Below, piece after piece: positions 11,092 through 21,352 of a stretch of 64,000 nt of DNA (its first letter is position 1; the number at the start of each line of letters is the position of its first letter). The translations under genes were made by a program, and so were the position numbers. This DNA comes from Lamellibrachia satsuma. Lineage: Eukaryota; Annelida; Polychaeta; Sabellida; Siboglinidae. A model generated the notes under the pieces. It searched no databases. It saw only the letters and a list, made by a program, of their open reading frames with translations, and was not told where the DNA came from. The DNA lies in the NCBI GenBank assembly GCA_033239005.1, contig BSQZ01000005.1:14071001-14135000 (forward strand). The letters run 5' to 3'.

Positions 11092-11790
11092 GAGCTGTGT
11101 GTTTTTTTGTTGAGGTGGCCGATCATGATTAACTCAGTGCTTCGAGAAAAGAGTTATGTGTTTTATTGTTGAGGCAGCCGATCATGATTAACTCAGTGTC
11201 TTGAGAAAAGAGTTATGTGTTTTGTTGTTGAGGCAGCCAATCATGATTAACTCAGTGTCTTGAGAAAAGAGTTATGTGTTTTGTTGTTGAGGCAGCCAAT
11301 CATGATTAACTCAGTGTCTTGAGAAAAGAGTTGTGTTTTGTTGTTGAGGTGGCCAATCATGATTAACTCAGTGTCTTGAGAAAAGAGTTGTGTTTTGTTG
11401 TTGAGGCAGCCAATCATGATTAACTCAGTGTCTTGAGAAAAGAGTTGTGTTTTGTTGTTGAAGTGGCCAATCATGATTAACTCAGTGCCTTGAGAAAAGA
11501 GTTGTGTTTTGTTGTTGAGGTGGCCAATCATGATTAACTTAGTGTCTTGAGAAAAGAGTTGTGTTTTGTTGTTGAAGTGGCCAATCATGATTAACTCAGT
11601 GCCTTGAGAAAAGAGTTATGTGTTTTGTTGTTGAGGTGGCCAATCATGATTAACTCAGTGCCTTGAGAAAAGAGTTATGTGTTTTGTTGTTGAGGCAGCC
11701 AATCATGATTAACTCAGTGTCTTGAGAAAAGAGTTATGTGTTTTGTTGTTGAGGTGGCCAATCATGATTAACTCAGTGCCTCAATGAGAG
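11092..11790. repeat. Minisatellite, 57-59-bp unit, ~12 copies
   Basis: Unit contains CCAATCATGATTAACTCAGT and TTGAGAAAAGAGTTGTG. Copies alternate between GGCAGCC and GGTGGCC, and between TTATGTGTTTT (59 bp) and TTGTGTTTT (57 bp). The - strand open frame across 11247-11588 is periodic and not a gene. Confidence 0.95.
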
Positions 11791-12314
11791 ACATAGCATG
11801 ATTAACTCAGGAATCACTTCATATCATTCATTTATTCGTAAATTTATAATGTAATAAATATAAACACGCACAATTTTCTTGCAGAATAACATATAGCAGA
11901 TATTATTCTGACTCATATTTGCTATTTATAAACTTTCCTGCACATTTTTAAAGGAGGAGTAAGATATCCAGAGATATATATATATCTATGGTATCTTCCC
12001 CCTAGGGGGAAGATGTCCAAGGGGGAAGAATCCCTGCCACACCAGGTTCGAATCCTCTGCCATTTCGAAGCTTTGGCAATTTTTTTCATCCCACATTACC
12101 ACAGTTCACTCAGTACCTGGCTAGAGATAGAGGTGGATATCTGAATGAACAATCTTCACACAATAATTGCAGCATGGCTGAATACTTCCCAGAGAAGTTG
12201 AGATGTCGTTGGAATAAACAGGTCTGCCAAGGGATGAAGTGTAAAGCGCTTTGAACAGTCCCAAGGAATGGATGTTGCGCTGTATAAGAACAGACCTTTA
12301 GATTTGGTGTTGGG
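11791..12314. other. Spacer containing a 22-bp perfect palindrome
   Basis: AT-rich. A perfect palindrome centred on CCTAGG lies at 11993-12014 (left half ATCTTCCCCCT). A GGTTCGAATCC string, like the tRNA B box, is at 12043-12053 without a cloverleaf around it. Confidence 0.55.
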
Positions 12315-13062
12315 ATGAACATCTCTGCCGGGGGGTGAAGTGTAAAGTTGAGTTAGTGCTGGGATGAATATCTCTGCCGGGGGGGTGAAGTGTAAAGTTG
12401 AGTTGGTGCTGGGATGAACATCTCTGCCGGGGGGTAAAGTGTAAAGTTGAGTTGGTGCTGGGATGAACATCTCTGCCAGGGGGTGAAATGTAAAGTTGAG
12501 TTAGTGCTGGGATGAATATCTGTGCCGGGGGGTGAAATGTAAAGTTGAGTTAGTGCTGGGATGAATATCTCTGCCGGGGGGGGTGAAGTGTAAAGTTGAG
12601 TTGATGCTGGGAAGAATATCTCTGCCAGTGGGGGGGTGAAGTATAAAGTTGCGTTGGTGCTGGGATGAATATCTCTGCCGGGGGGGGGGGTGAAGTGTAA
12701 AGTTGAGTTGGTGCTGGGATGAATATCTCTGCCGGGGGGTGAAATGTAAAGTTGAGTTAATGCTGGGATGAATATCTCTGCCGGGGGGGGTGAAGTGTAA
12801 AGTTGAGTTGATGCTGGGAAGAATATCTCTGCCAGTGGGGGGGTGAAGTGTAAAGTTGCGTTGGTGCTGGGATGAATATCTCTGCCGGGGGTGGGGTGAA
12901 GTGTAAAGTTGAGTTGGTGCTGGGATGAATATCTCTGCCGGGAGGTGAAATGTAAAGTTGAGTTAGTGCTGGGATGAATATCTCTGCTGGGGGGGTGAAG
13001 TGTAAAGTTGAGTTGGTGCTGGGATGAATATCTCTGCCGGGGGATGAAGTGTAAAATGCTTG
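12315..13062. repeat. Minisatellite, 49-56-bp unit, ~14 copies
   Basis: Unit contains GGTGCTGGGATGAATATCTC, then TGCC, a G run of variable length (about 5 to 10), and TGAAGTGTAAAGTTGAGTT. G-run slippage explains the length variation. Long - strand frames here (repeating SSQHQLNFTLHP-like) are artefacts. Confidence 0.95.
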
Positions 13063-13171
13063 GAACGGTCCTATGGACTGCATACTGTACTGTATAAGAA
13101 TTTACCTTTTTTACATTTAACAATTGTATTAAGAAACGTCTGTCTACAACTGACATCATCGTATTAGCATG

Positions 13172-13412
13172 ATGTGTGTTGTTCACATGATCTATGTTGT
13201 TTAAATGATCTGTGTTCACATGATCTGCATTGTTCACATGGTCTGTTGTCCACATGATCTGCATTGTCCACATGATTTGTGTTGTCCACATGATCTGCGT
13301 TGTCCACATGATCTGTGTTGTCCACATGATCTGTGTTGTCCACATGATCTGCATTGTCCACATGATCTGCATTGTTCACACAATCTGCATGTTCACATGA
13401 TCTGCATTATCT
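13172..13412. repeat. Minisatellite, 18-bp unit, running up to the tp53i11 exon at 13420
   Basis: About 13 copies of a unit like TTGTCCACATGATCTGCG. The last degenerate copy ends within about ten bases of the 3' splice site at 13418-13419. The period divides by three, giving artefactual HDLCCPHDL frames that happen to run into the true exon. Confidence 0.92.
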
Positions 13413-13419
13413 GTCACAG

Positions 13420-13513
13420 AAAACACAGCAGTGGAGATCTTCATAGCCGTCTCAAGACGAGGAAGCTGCTGGGCGTTGGTGAGACGGATGATGGCGACGT
13501 CCACAGGTCAAAG
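13420..13513 (+). CDS. tp53i11: TP53I11 (p53-inducible protein 11), exon A: cytosolic N-terminus
   Basis: TP53I11 (PIG11) is a small multi-pass membrane protein; its gene is induced by p53 in vertebrates and its molecular activity is poorly defined. This exon encodes 31 residues, including [20 protein letters not shown] and DDGDVHRSK. They match the conserved vertebrate N-terminus (KKHSQTDL, SRLKTRKILGVG, EVHRSK in human, from memory). The acceptor is CTGTCACAG and the donor AAG/GTGAGG (phase 0). One base is carried over from an upstream exon; in human the residue there is Lys, so an unseen exon ending in AA would fit. The initiator exon was not found and may lie upstream among the arrays or outside the window. 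Confidence 0.9.
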
Positions 13514-13886
13514 GTGAGGTCAACGTTCACCTGTTCATCTTACCTAAAACGTGCACCTTTTGATTTGGTTAACCTGTCGATTGATCACTGCGCCTGTTGT
13601 AACATAAAGCTTCTATCTTATTCTCTTGCATTTTTGTACTGAAAAAAGATGGATTTTGGGATGAAAACTGTTTTGTTTCATTAAGCTTGAAGGACTAAAA
13701 AATGGGTAGTAGTTTTTAAGTTTGAAAAACTTTGTCAAATAAAAGTAGTGGTGATAAAATTGTACGTTAATGTAGACGTCGTGTTTCTGTTGTACATTCT
13801 CATGAACTTGATAACTATCGACTTTTAGATAAACAAATGTTAAGTTTGGTTGTGAGCTCGAGTTTGGATGATGAATGTTGTTACAG

Positions 13887-13994
13887 TTAAGTCAGATCTT
13901 GGGACACAGTGAGCAGCTCTACATTCGCCTGCCCCGAGGACTACGCATATGGCAGCTTGTGACTGCCATCATTTTTACACTGCTTGCAAGTTGG
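13887..13994 (+). CDS. tp53i11: TP53I11, exon B: amphipathic segment and start of first membrane helix
   Basis: The exon reads LSQILGHSEQLYIRLPRGLR, then IWQLVTAIIFTLLASW. It corresponds to human ISQVLG, IREPLGLRVWQFVSAVLF and IAIM, with the same length across the helix. The acceptor is GTTGTTACAG and the donor TGG/GTGTGT, both phase 0; the phase was fixed by continuity with the next exon (ALLFP). The intron from exon A is only 373 bp. The hydrophobic stretch WQLVTAIIFTLLASWALLF, shared with the next exon, forms transmembrane segment 1. A second acceptor-like CAG nine bases further in would delete LSQ; homology favours the first. Confidence 0.9.
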
Positions 13995-14392
13995 GTGTGT
14001 CCTGTTTATACTTACTGAATTAAGTAACTATTAATGTAAATATGAAAGATTCAGAACATTCTGCAATTGTGGTTTCAATGGAAATCAAATGGTTAGGTTT
14101 ATCTGCATGTGTTATATATTATTGTGCTTTACTATGCTTTATTCTGTTATAAACACCTTATTTATTCCATTGTAATTTACAAATTTTTACTTCTTGTCTT
14201 GGATGACAATTTTGTTAAATCTTGTTATATCTTAATAGTATGCATTTTTTATGTGTATTCTGGATAGACACAATCTCTACCATGCATGCATGGCAGCTGT
14301 TGGTGTCAATTGTACGTAAATTGTGACATAATGGTCTTCACACAGAGGTCATTCATATCAGTGATATTACATTGATCGTTGTATTCCTGCAG

Positions 14393-14492
14393 GCATTGCT
14401 GTTTCCAGTCAGCTTGTATCGCCACCTGGTGGGAGAAGATGCAAGTAGTGTCGTTGTTCTGCCGTTGCGACTCTACGGAGCTGCAATGCTCA
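14393..14492 (+). CDS. tp53i11: TP53I11, exon C: first lumenal loop and start of second helix
   Basis: The exon encodes ALLFPVSLYRHLVGEDASSV, then VVLPLRLYGAAML. It corresponds to human ALAFPDQLYDAVF and TPIRLYGGALLS. The LRLYGAA motif is the most conserved part of the family. The acceptor is TTCCTGCAG and the donor A/GTAAGC, ending in phase 1. The next intron (14493-21250) is 6.8 kb and carries a sense-oriented CR1 retrotransposon and a 53-bp minisatellite. Confidence 0.92.
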
Positions 14493-14900
14493 GTAAGCTG
14501 GTCTCGTGTCACAGTACAGTGTTTGTTACAGTAATCTCTGACAGGCAATATTTGTGGTTGTAAATTGGATTTAAGTTTCACAGCTATACACAAGGTACTT
14601 AGATATAGTAGTTGAATAAGACTAGACCTCCCAAAGGTATATGCAGTAGACAAGAAAGCCTGCTGCTGAGTTTTAGTCTGTTGCACATGTCATGCTTTGC
14701 CATAACTGCCAGAGCCTGTCACAGACATCCCCATCAATCATACTAACTGATGAAGATAACTTGCACACTACACAAGAGAAATATGGCATCTTCTGTCATT
14801 TCACCAGACTATGCTTTAGAGCTGAGAAGCTGCAGGCGTGGCACAAATGTTATGGAATTCCTCCAACATCAGGTTTCTTTGATCTTTATTCTGACTTCCA

Positions 14901-15958
14901 TTGGCAATGTTGGGAAGGGAACAGGGTTGTGCCAGTAGTTCCGGTGGGGGAACAGTAGACGATAAAGTGGGGAAAGACACAAGAGATGCTAGGGAGAGCT
15001 CACCTCAGCCTGGGAGGAAGCTGAGAGGAGGGAAGGTGACAGGTCGTAGGGAGACAGGACGTAAGGAGACGGGAAGGAAAGGAACGGGAGGGAAGACAAC
15101 CGGAGTGAAGAAGAGGGGAGTAGCGGAGACAGGAGGGAAGGAGAAGGGAGTGGGGGAGACGGGAGGGAAAACAACAGGAGTGAAGGAGAGGGGAGTAGGG
15201 GAGACAGGAGGGAAGGAGAAGGGAGTGGGGGAGATGGGAGGGAAAACAACCGGAGTGAAGGAGAGGGGAGTGGGAGAGACAAGAGCAAAGGAGTGGGAAT
15301 TGGGGAGACAGGAGGGAAGGAGACAGGAGGGAAGGGGTCAGGACAGAATGTGATGGAGGGGATCGAAAGGAAAAGTTATTCTGCAGCAGTGATAGAGGGG
15401 GTGAGGAAGAGAGCGAGGGTGTTTGTGGGGGATTCGATAGTTAGGAAGACCGACAGAGTCTTAAACAAGGGAGATGATGTGGTGGTCTGCTTGCCTGGAG
15501 CCAAAATAGAGGCGATAACTGAGAGGGTAAAAAACATCGTAGGCTCGGGTAAGGGTGGATCTGTTTTAGTACACGTAGGGACAAATAACGAAGAGAGGGA
15601 GGGTACAACTGCCATAGTTAGGAAATATAGGCAGTTGGTCAGAACACTAAAACAGACGCGGGTTGAGCAGGTAATACTGTCAGGGATTTTACCTGTAATG
15701 GGCAGGAGGGGTCACAAATATCGAAATTGTCGGGGGATGGCAATTAACATGTTAGTCCAGAAGCTATGTAGGGAAGAGGAAGTTGGATTTGTGGATTTAT
15801 GGGGAAGTTTTGTTGGGAGGGCTGATATGTACATGAAGGATGGGCTTCATTTAAGTGGAAAGGGGGCGGCAGTATTCGCGGACAAACTTTCAGCAGCAGT
15901 AGATAGTGACTTGGGTACAATGACAAATATTTTTGGAAGTAAACATTCTTTAAACTAG
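14901..15958 (+). pseudogene. CR1 ORF1: Gly/Lys-rich spacer plus SGNH-hydrolase (esterase) domain
   Basis: The second part (15293-15958, 221 codons) holds a clear SGNH-hydrolase fold: VFVGDSIV (nucleophile Ser48 of this frame), HVGTNNEE (block III, residues 96-99), ILSGILPV, and KDGLHLSGKG (Asp183 and His186 complete the triad). Esterase domains are known in ORF1 proteins of CR1-like elements. Upstream in another frame (14901-15290) lies a low-complexity repeat of GGKTTGVKERGVGETGGKEK type. It joins after a one-step frameshift near 15285-15300, so the copy is not strictly intact. Earlier frames (from 14692) hold CHNC and MASSVISPDYALELRSC, which may be the true N-terminus. Confidence 0.75.
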
Positions 15959-15975
15959 AAGTGCAGGGGGGTTAC

Positions 15976-18771
15976 CTAGAGGTGTCTCAAGCAGAACAAG
16001 AGGCCACTAGCACAGATAAACCAATATCAAATCATCCGAAAAACATCTCTGAAAAAGGTTATAGATGCGTATGTTTAAATGCAAGGAGCATAGTAAATAA
16101 GAAAAACGAATTAAACATTATGGTAGAAGATATTGACCCTCACATAATTGGTATAACTGAATCATGGGCCAACATAGATATAACAGATGCTGAATTAGGA
16201 TTGACAGGATACGTAATGTTTAGGAAAGATCGAATAGGAAGAAGGGGCGGGGGAGTTATCTTATATGTTAAAGAATCTGAATTGTTTCAGGAAATTCAAA
16301 ATTAACTATTGGATTAGTTTACCGAAGTCCAAACATAAACGAAGAGGACAACACAAAAATAAAAAACGCTATAAAGGAAGTTAGTAAAGGGGAATGTATC
16401 ATAATGGGAGATTTTAACCATGGACACATACAATGGAATTCTCTAGAGAGCACAGGGATTGAGGATCAACAATTTCTGTTTAATCCAGGATAGCTTTCTT
16501 ACTCAGCACGTACTAGAACCAACCAGGGGAGAAAATGTATTAGATATAGTTTTGTCATCACAAAAAGAATTAGTGGACAATGTAAAAATATTTGAACCAT
16601 TGGGTAATAGTGACCATAATCAAATACATTTTGACATCAATGTAAAATCAGAAAGTAAAAATAAGAAAACGTACAAGAGAAACTTCCACAAAGGTAACTA
16701 CAAAGGTATGAGAAAATACTTAGCAAAGCTAGATTGGAATAACATGCTGATGAATAAGACCGCAATTGAATGTTGGAATATTCTAAAATATGAAATTGAA
16801 AGTATCATCGATAAATTTGTTCCCTTCCAAAAACAAGGAAAACGGTGTAGAAAGAAACACTTGTCAAAAGAGGCAATTAGAAAAATAATGCTAAAACAAA
16901 CTATGTGGAGGGTTTATAGGCGTACCAGAAAGGAAGAAGACTATGCAAAATACAAAGAGGCACTTAATGCAGCTACAACTGAAATCAGACAATCTAAAAG
17001 AAGCTATGAGCAAAAACTGGCATGTAACATAAAAAATGACAGCAAGAGTTTTTATGCATATGTCAGGAGTAAACAAAACATACAAGACAAGGTTGGACCT
17101 CTAGAAGACAGTGATGGAAATATAATATCACAGGGGTTTTTAATGGCGGAAGACCTAAATGGTTACTTCAGTTCAGTGTTTACCAAAGAAGATATTAGTT
17201 CATTACCAGTTGCTGATGCTAAATTTCAGGGGGCTAAATCTGACTATTTAGGTCCGTTAGTTGTAACTCCAGAATTGGTAGCTAAGAAAATAAAGGCAAT
17301 GAAGGATAACAAAACACCGGGAGTGGATGGGATTCCTCCAAAATTACTAATGGAAACAGTAGAACAAATCAGTATACCACTTGCAAGAGTATTCAACTTT
17401 TCATTAAAAGAGGGAGTTGTTCCGTTTGAATGGAAAGAAGCAAACATCATACCATTATTTAAAAAGGGTTCGAGAAATAAGTCAGAGAATTACAGACCAG
17501 TGAGTTTAACGTCAGTGATTTGTAAATTATTAGAAAGGTTAATTAAAGACCATATGGTGGACTTCCTCGTTAAGCATAAATTATTAAATTCATCTCAACA
17601 TGGATTCCTTAAAGCGAGGTCATGCTTAACAAATATGTTATGTTTTTTGGAAGAAATCACTAAGTGGATAGACGTGGGATCGCCAGTAGACATTATCTAC
17701 TTAGATTTTCAGAAAGCTTTTGACAAAGTGCCACATCAAAGATTACTACTTAAATTAAAAGCCCATGGTATCGGGGGTAGCATAACTGACTGGATAGAAC
17801 AATGGCTGACTGACAGAAGACAACGAGTTGTAGTAGATGGAGAAGTTTCAAATTGGAAATCGGTTTTGAGTGGGGTACCTCAAGGATCAGTATTAGGACC
17901 TATATTATTCTTAATTTATATCAATGACTTGGACGACAGTATAACAAGTAACATATTGAAATTTGCGGATGACACAAAACTGTTTAGAAAGGTTAATACT
18001 GATGGTGATAAACAACATTTACAAAACGATCTAGACAGATTAGTGAAATGGTCTGAGAAAAGGCAGATGCTGTTCAATTTTGGGAAATGTAAATGCCTAC
18101 ATACAGGACATGGGAACTTGAATGTAAACCATAAAATGGGAGATACTGTTATGTGTATTACTGTAAAAGAAAAGGACTTAGGAGTTAAAATAAGCGCTGA
18201 TATGAAAGTTTCAGAGCAATGTGGTATTGCAGCTTCAAAGGGTAATAAAATTCTTGGATTGATTAGAAGAAACATAACATACAAGGGAAAAAAGTTAATT
18301 ATACCTCTTTATAAAGCAATAGTTAGACCTCATTTAGAATACTGTATACAAGCATGGAGACCATATCGGAAGAAGAATATAGATACGCTTGAACGCATAC
18401 AAAGGAGAGCAACTAAAATGATTCCAGAACTTAGAGAACTTAGTTATGTAGAACGCCTGAAAGAATGTGGTTTAACAACTCTAGAGACAAGGAGGTTAAG
18501 AGGAGATCAGATTGAAGTTTTTAAGATATTGAATGGGTATGAAAATATTGATAGAAATATGTTTTTCTCACTCAAGAAGGATAGCAGAACTAGAGGACAT
18601 GAGGTAAAATTAGTAAAGGATCAATGTAGATTGGACATCAGGAAGCACTCGTTCTCACAGAGGACAATAAATGAATGGAACAAATTGTCTACAGATTGTG
18701 TAACTGCTAGCAGCGTGAATATGTTTAAAAACAAGGTTGACACATATCTCAGGAGGGCGGGTTATAAGTAG
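15976..18771 (+). pseudogene. CR1 ORF2: endonuclease and reverse transcriptase, two frameshifts
   Basis: The endonuclease begins at CVCLNARSIVNKKNEL, then IIGITESWA and GGGVILYVKE. After a frameshift near 16300 it continues GLVYRSPN and CIIMGDFNHG. After a second shift between about 16465 and 16490 it continues QDSFLTQHVLEPTRG and LGNSDHNQI. These cover the Asn, Glu, Tyr, Asp/Asn and Asp-His positions of the AP-endonuclease family. The long frame 16459-18771 then carries the reverse transcriptase: PGVDGIPPKLL, NYRPVSLTSV, DFQKAFDKVPH, SGVPQGSVLGPILFLIYIND and KFADDTKLF (catalytic Asp pair about residues 504-505), with a C-terminal region (VRPHLEYCIQAW, RRATKMIPELREL, RTRGHEVKL) diagnostic of CR1. 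The reverse transcriptase itself is undamaged. Confidence 0.88.
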
Positions 18772-18794
18772 ATGAACATTGTTGGACTCTCGAT

Positions 18795-18848
18795 AAGCCA
18801 AAGGCTTCCTTGTCCACTTGCCATCTGGGCCTTTGGCTTGGATGGCAA
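18795..18848 (+). other. CR1 3' UTR structured element
   Basis: TTGCCATC (18818-18825) pairs with GATGGCAA (18841-18848); the same stem is kept in the copy at 50.9 kb. In addition AAGCCAAAGGC (18795-18805) is complementary to GCCTTTGGCTT (18829-18839). The two pairings interleave, so an H-type pseudoknot is possible in this copy. A role as the reverse transcriptase recognition site is inferred. Confidence 0.55.
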
Positions 18849-19086
18849 ATCTTGTTAAATCTTGTTCCTTGCTTTCTTTCATAGACACAGTATGTATATA
18901 GACAATATGCAAAAAGCTTGTAGAAATCTACAAATTAAATTTAACAATTTATTGTATTTATCCAAATTATTTACTTAAAAATTATGGAATTCAACTTGAG
19001 TCCATATTAAAAAAAGTTAAATGATCGACTCAGTTGGAGTGCCAAGAGGCCAGTGGATGACTCCACACAAGTCTCAAGACTAGTCA

Positions 19087-19257
19087 CAGTCGACCCTCGC
19101 TATAAGGACTCCTGGTGTGAGGAACACCCACTTTAAAAGAACTACTTTGTCTGTTCTAAACTGGCACAGGTCTATATACCCATAGATAAAAGGAACATCG
19201 GATATAGGGAACAGTTTGGCTAAGTCCCAACGTGTTCCTTGTAGCGAGAGGCCACAT
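19087..19257. mobile_element. Small inverted-repeat element (MITE-like)
   Basis: The left end CAGTCGACCCTCGCTATAAG and the complement of the right end (GGCCTCTCGCTACAAGGAAC region) match over about 22 bases. Ends of the CAGT-GACCCTCGCTATAA type are known from pogo/Tigger-related elements. No target duplication was confirmed. Confidence 0.45.
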
Positions 19258-19285
19258 GTATCCACAATGACATATATCCACTATT

Positions 19286-19350
19286 GACACACAGTGTGAT
19301 GCCTTGTGTATAGACTCTAGTATTGCTGTATGTGTGTGATGCCTTGTGTA

Positions 19351-19420
<70 letters not shown>

Positions 19421-19552
19421 AGGCACCACACAAGTCTATACACAAGGCATCACACAAACACTCACATACTGCAACAATCTACTAGAGTCTATACACAAGG
19501 CATCACACAAACACTCACGTACAGCAACAATCTACTACAGTCTATACACAAG
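19286..19552. repeat. Inverted part of the 53-bp array with a (TA)n core
   Basis: Two to three array units here lie in opposite orientation to the rest. The + orientation unit (TGTGATGCCTTGTGTATAGA) runs up to a (TA)n tract at about 19353-19419. The complement (TCTATACACAAGGCATCACA) follows until 19552, and the + orientation then resumes. Confidence 0.85.
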
Positions 19553-21250
19553 GAATGTGTATGCTGTGTGATGATTGTTACTGTACGTGAGTGTTTGTGT
19601 GATTCCTTGTGTATAGACTGTAGTAGATTGTTACTGTATATGAGTGTTTGTGTGATGCCTTGTGTATTGACTCTGGTAGATCGATGCTGTACATGAGTGT
19701 TTGTGTCTTGTTTTGTGCATAGACTCTAGTAGATTGTTGCTCTCCGTGAGTGTTTGTGTCGTATCTCGTGTATTAACTCTGATAGATTGTTGCTGTATGT
19801 GAGTGTTTGTGTAATGCCTTGTGTATTGACTCTGATAGATTGTTGCTGTATGTGTGTGTTTGTGTAATGCCTTGTGTATTGACTCTGGTAGATTGTTGCT
19901 GTACGTGAGTGCTTGTGTGATGCCTTGTGTATTGACTGTGGTAGATTGTTGCTGTATGTGTGTGTTTGTGTAATGCCTTGTGTATTGACTCTGGTAGATT
20001 GTTGCTGTACGTGAGTGTTTGTGTAATGCCTTGTGTATTGACTCTGATAGATTGTTGCTGTATGTGTGTGTTTGTGTAATGCCTTGTGTATTGACTCTGG
20101 TAGATTGTTACTGTCCGTGAGTGTTTGTGTGATGCCTTGTGTATTGACTCTGGTAGATTGTTGCTGTATGTGAGTGTTTGTGTGATGCCTTGTGTATAGA
20201 CTCTGGTAGATTGTTATTGTACTTGAGTGTTTGTGTAATGCCTTGTGTATTGACTGTGGTAGATTGTTACTGTCCGTGAGTGTTTGTGTAATGCCTTGTG
20301 TATTGACTCTGATAGATTGTTGCTGTATGTGAGTGTTTGTGTAATGCCTTGTGTATAGACTCAGGTAGATTGTTACTGTCCGTGAGTGTTTGTGTAATGC
20401 CTTGTGTATTGACTGTGGTAGATTGTTACTGTCCGTGAGTGTTTGTGTAATGCCTTGTGTATTGACTGTGGTAGATTGTTACTGTCTGTGAGTGTTTGTG
20501 TGATGCCTTTTGTATTAACTCTGATAGATTGCTGCTGTATGTGTGTGTTTGTGTAATGCCTTGTGTATTGACTCTGATAGATTGTTACTGTCCGTGAGTG
20601 TTTGTGTGATGCCTTGTATATTGACTCTGGTAGATTGTTACTGTCCGTGAGTGTTTGTGTGATGCCTTGTGTATTGACTCTGATAGATTGTTACTGTCCG
20701 TGAGTGTTTGTGTAATGCCTAGTGTATTGACTCTGATAGATTGTTACTGTCCGTGAGTGTTTGTGTGATGCCTTGTGTATTGACTCTGGTAGATTGTTGC
20801 TCTCCGTGAGTGTTTGTGTGATGCCTTGTGTATTGACTCTGGTAGATTGTTACTGTCCGTGAGTGTTTGTGTAATGCCTTGTGTATAGACTCTGGTAGAT
20901 TGTTACTGTTCGTGAGTGTTTGTGTCGTATCTTGTGTATTAACTCTGGTAGATTGTTACTGTCCGTGAGTGTTTGTGTAATGCCTTGTGTATTGACTCTG
21001 GTAGATTGTTACTGTCCGTGAGTGTTTGTGTGATGCCTTGTGTATAGACTCTGGTAGATTGTTACTGTTCATGAGTGTTTGTGTAATGCCTTGTGTATTG
21101 ACTCTGGTAGATTGTTACTGTCCGGGAGTGTTTGTGTAATTCCTTGTGTATAGACTCTGGTAGATTGTTGCTGTATGTGAGTGTTTGTGTAATGCCTTGT
21201 GTATTGACTGTGGTAGATTGTTGCTGTATGTAAGTGTTTGTGTGATGCAG
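19553..21250. repeat. Minisatellite, 53-bp unit, ~32 copies, ending in a splice acceptor
   Basis: Unit contains GTGTTTGTGTGATGCCTTGT, then GTATTGACTCTGGTAGATTG and TTACTGTCCGTGA, with many single-base variants (GATGCC/AATGCC, TCCGTGA/TATGTGA). The last unit reads GTGTTTGTGTGATGC and goes straight into the AG acceptor of the tp53i11 exon at 21251. No gene lies inside. Confidence 0.95.
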
Positions 21251-21352
21251 GTTTTGCTGTAGTTCTGTGGAGTAGTCTGCACTCTCTCGACAGAGACGTC
21301 ATTCGATGGTCACTGCTCGCTAGCGCCATCTACTTTGGTCTGCACATGTTAG
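21251..21352 (+). CDS. tp53i11: TP53I11, exon D: second and third membrane helices
   Basis: Joined to exon C in phase 1, it reads SFAVVLWSSLHSLDRDVIRW, then SLLASAIYFGLHML. It matches human [20 protein letters not shown] and the TLLTEACYFGVQFL helix position by position. The acceptor GTGATGCAG lies inside the final minisatellite unit, and the polypyrimidine tract is the T/G-rich repeat itself. The donor is G/GTGAGT (strong), phase 1. Two downstream exons (24250 and 28803) both have the matching phase, so this is where the transcript probably diverges. Confidence 0.92.

Larger units (their letters stand above)
14690..18870 (+). mobile_element. CR1-clade LINE, nearly full length, inside tp53i11 intron
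   Basis: A non-LTR retrotransposon in the same orientation as the host gene. It has an ORF1 with an SGNH esterase domain, an ORF2 with an apurinic-type endonuclease and a reverse transcriptase, a short 3' UTR that can fold, and a tail with about two CTTGTTAAAT-type repeats instead of poly(A). These traits fit CR1-like LINEs. The 5' boundary is uncertain; protein-like sequence begins near 14690. Only a few frameshifts (one in ORF1, two in ORF2) separate it from an intact element, so it inserted rather recently. A shorter relative lies at 50890-53050. Confidence 0.85.

Noticed and set aside
12020..12060. tRNA-like B box GGTTCGAATCC
   Set aside because: No A box, acceptor stem or anticodon arm could be found around it. 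At most a decayed tRNA-derived SINE piece.
12353..13379. 339-codon - strand frame and partners
   Set aside because: It consists of two minisatellites (49-56 bp and 18 bp) read through; the peptide is purely periodic.
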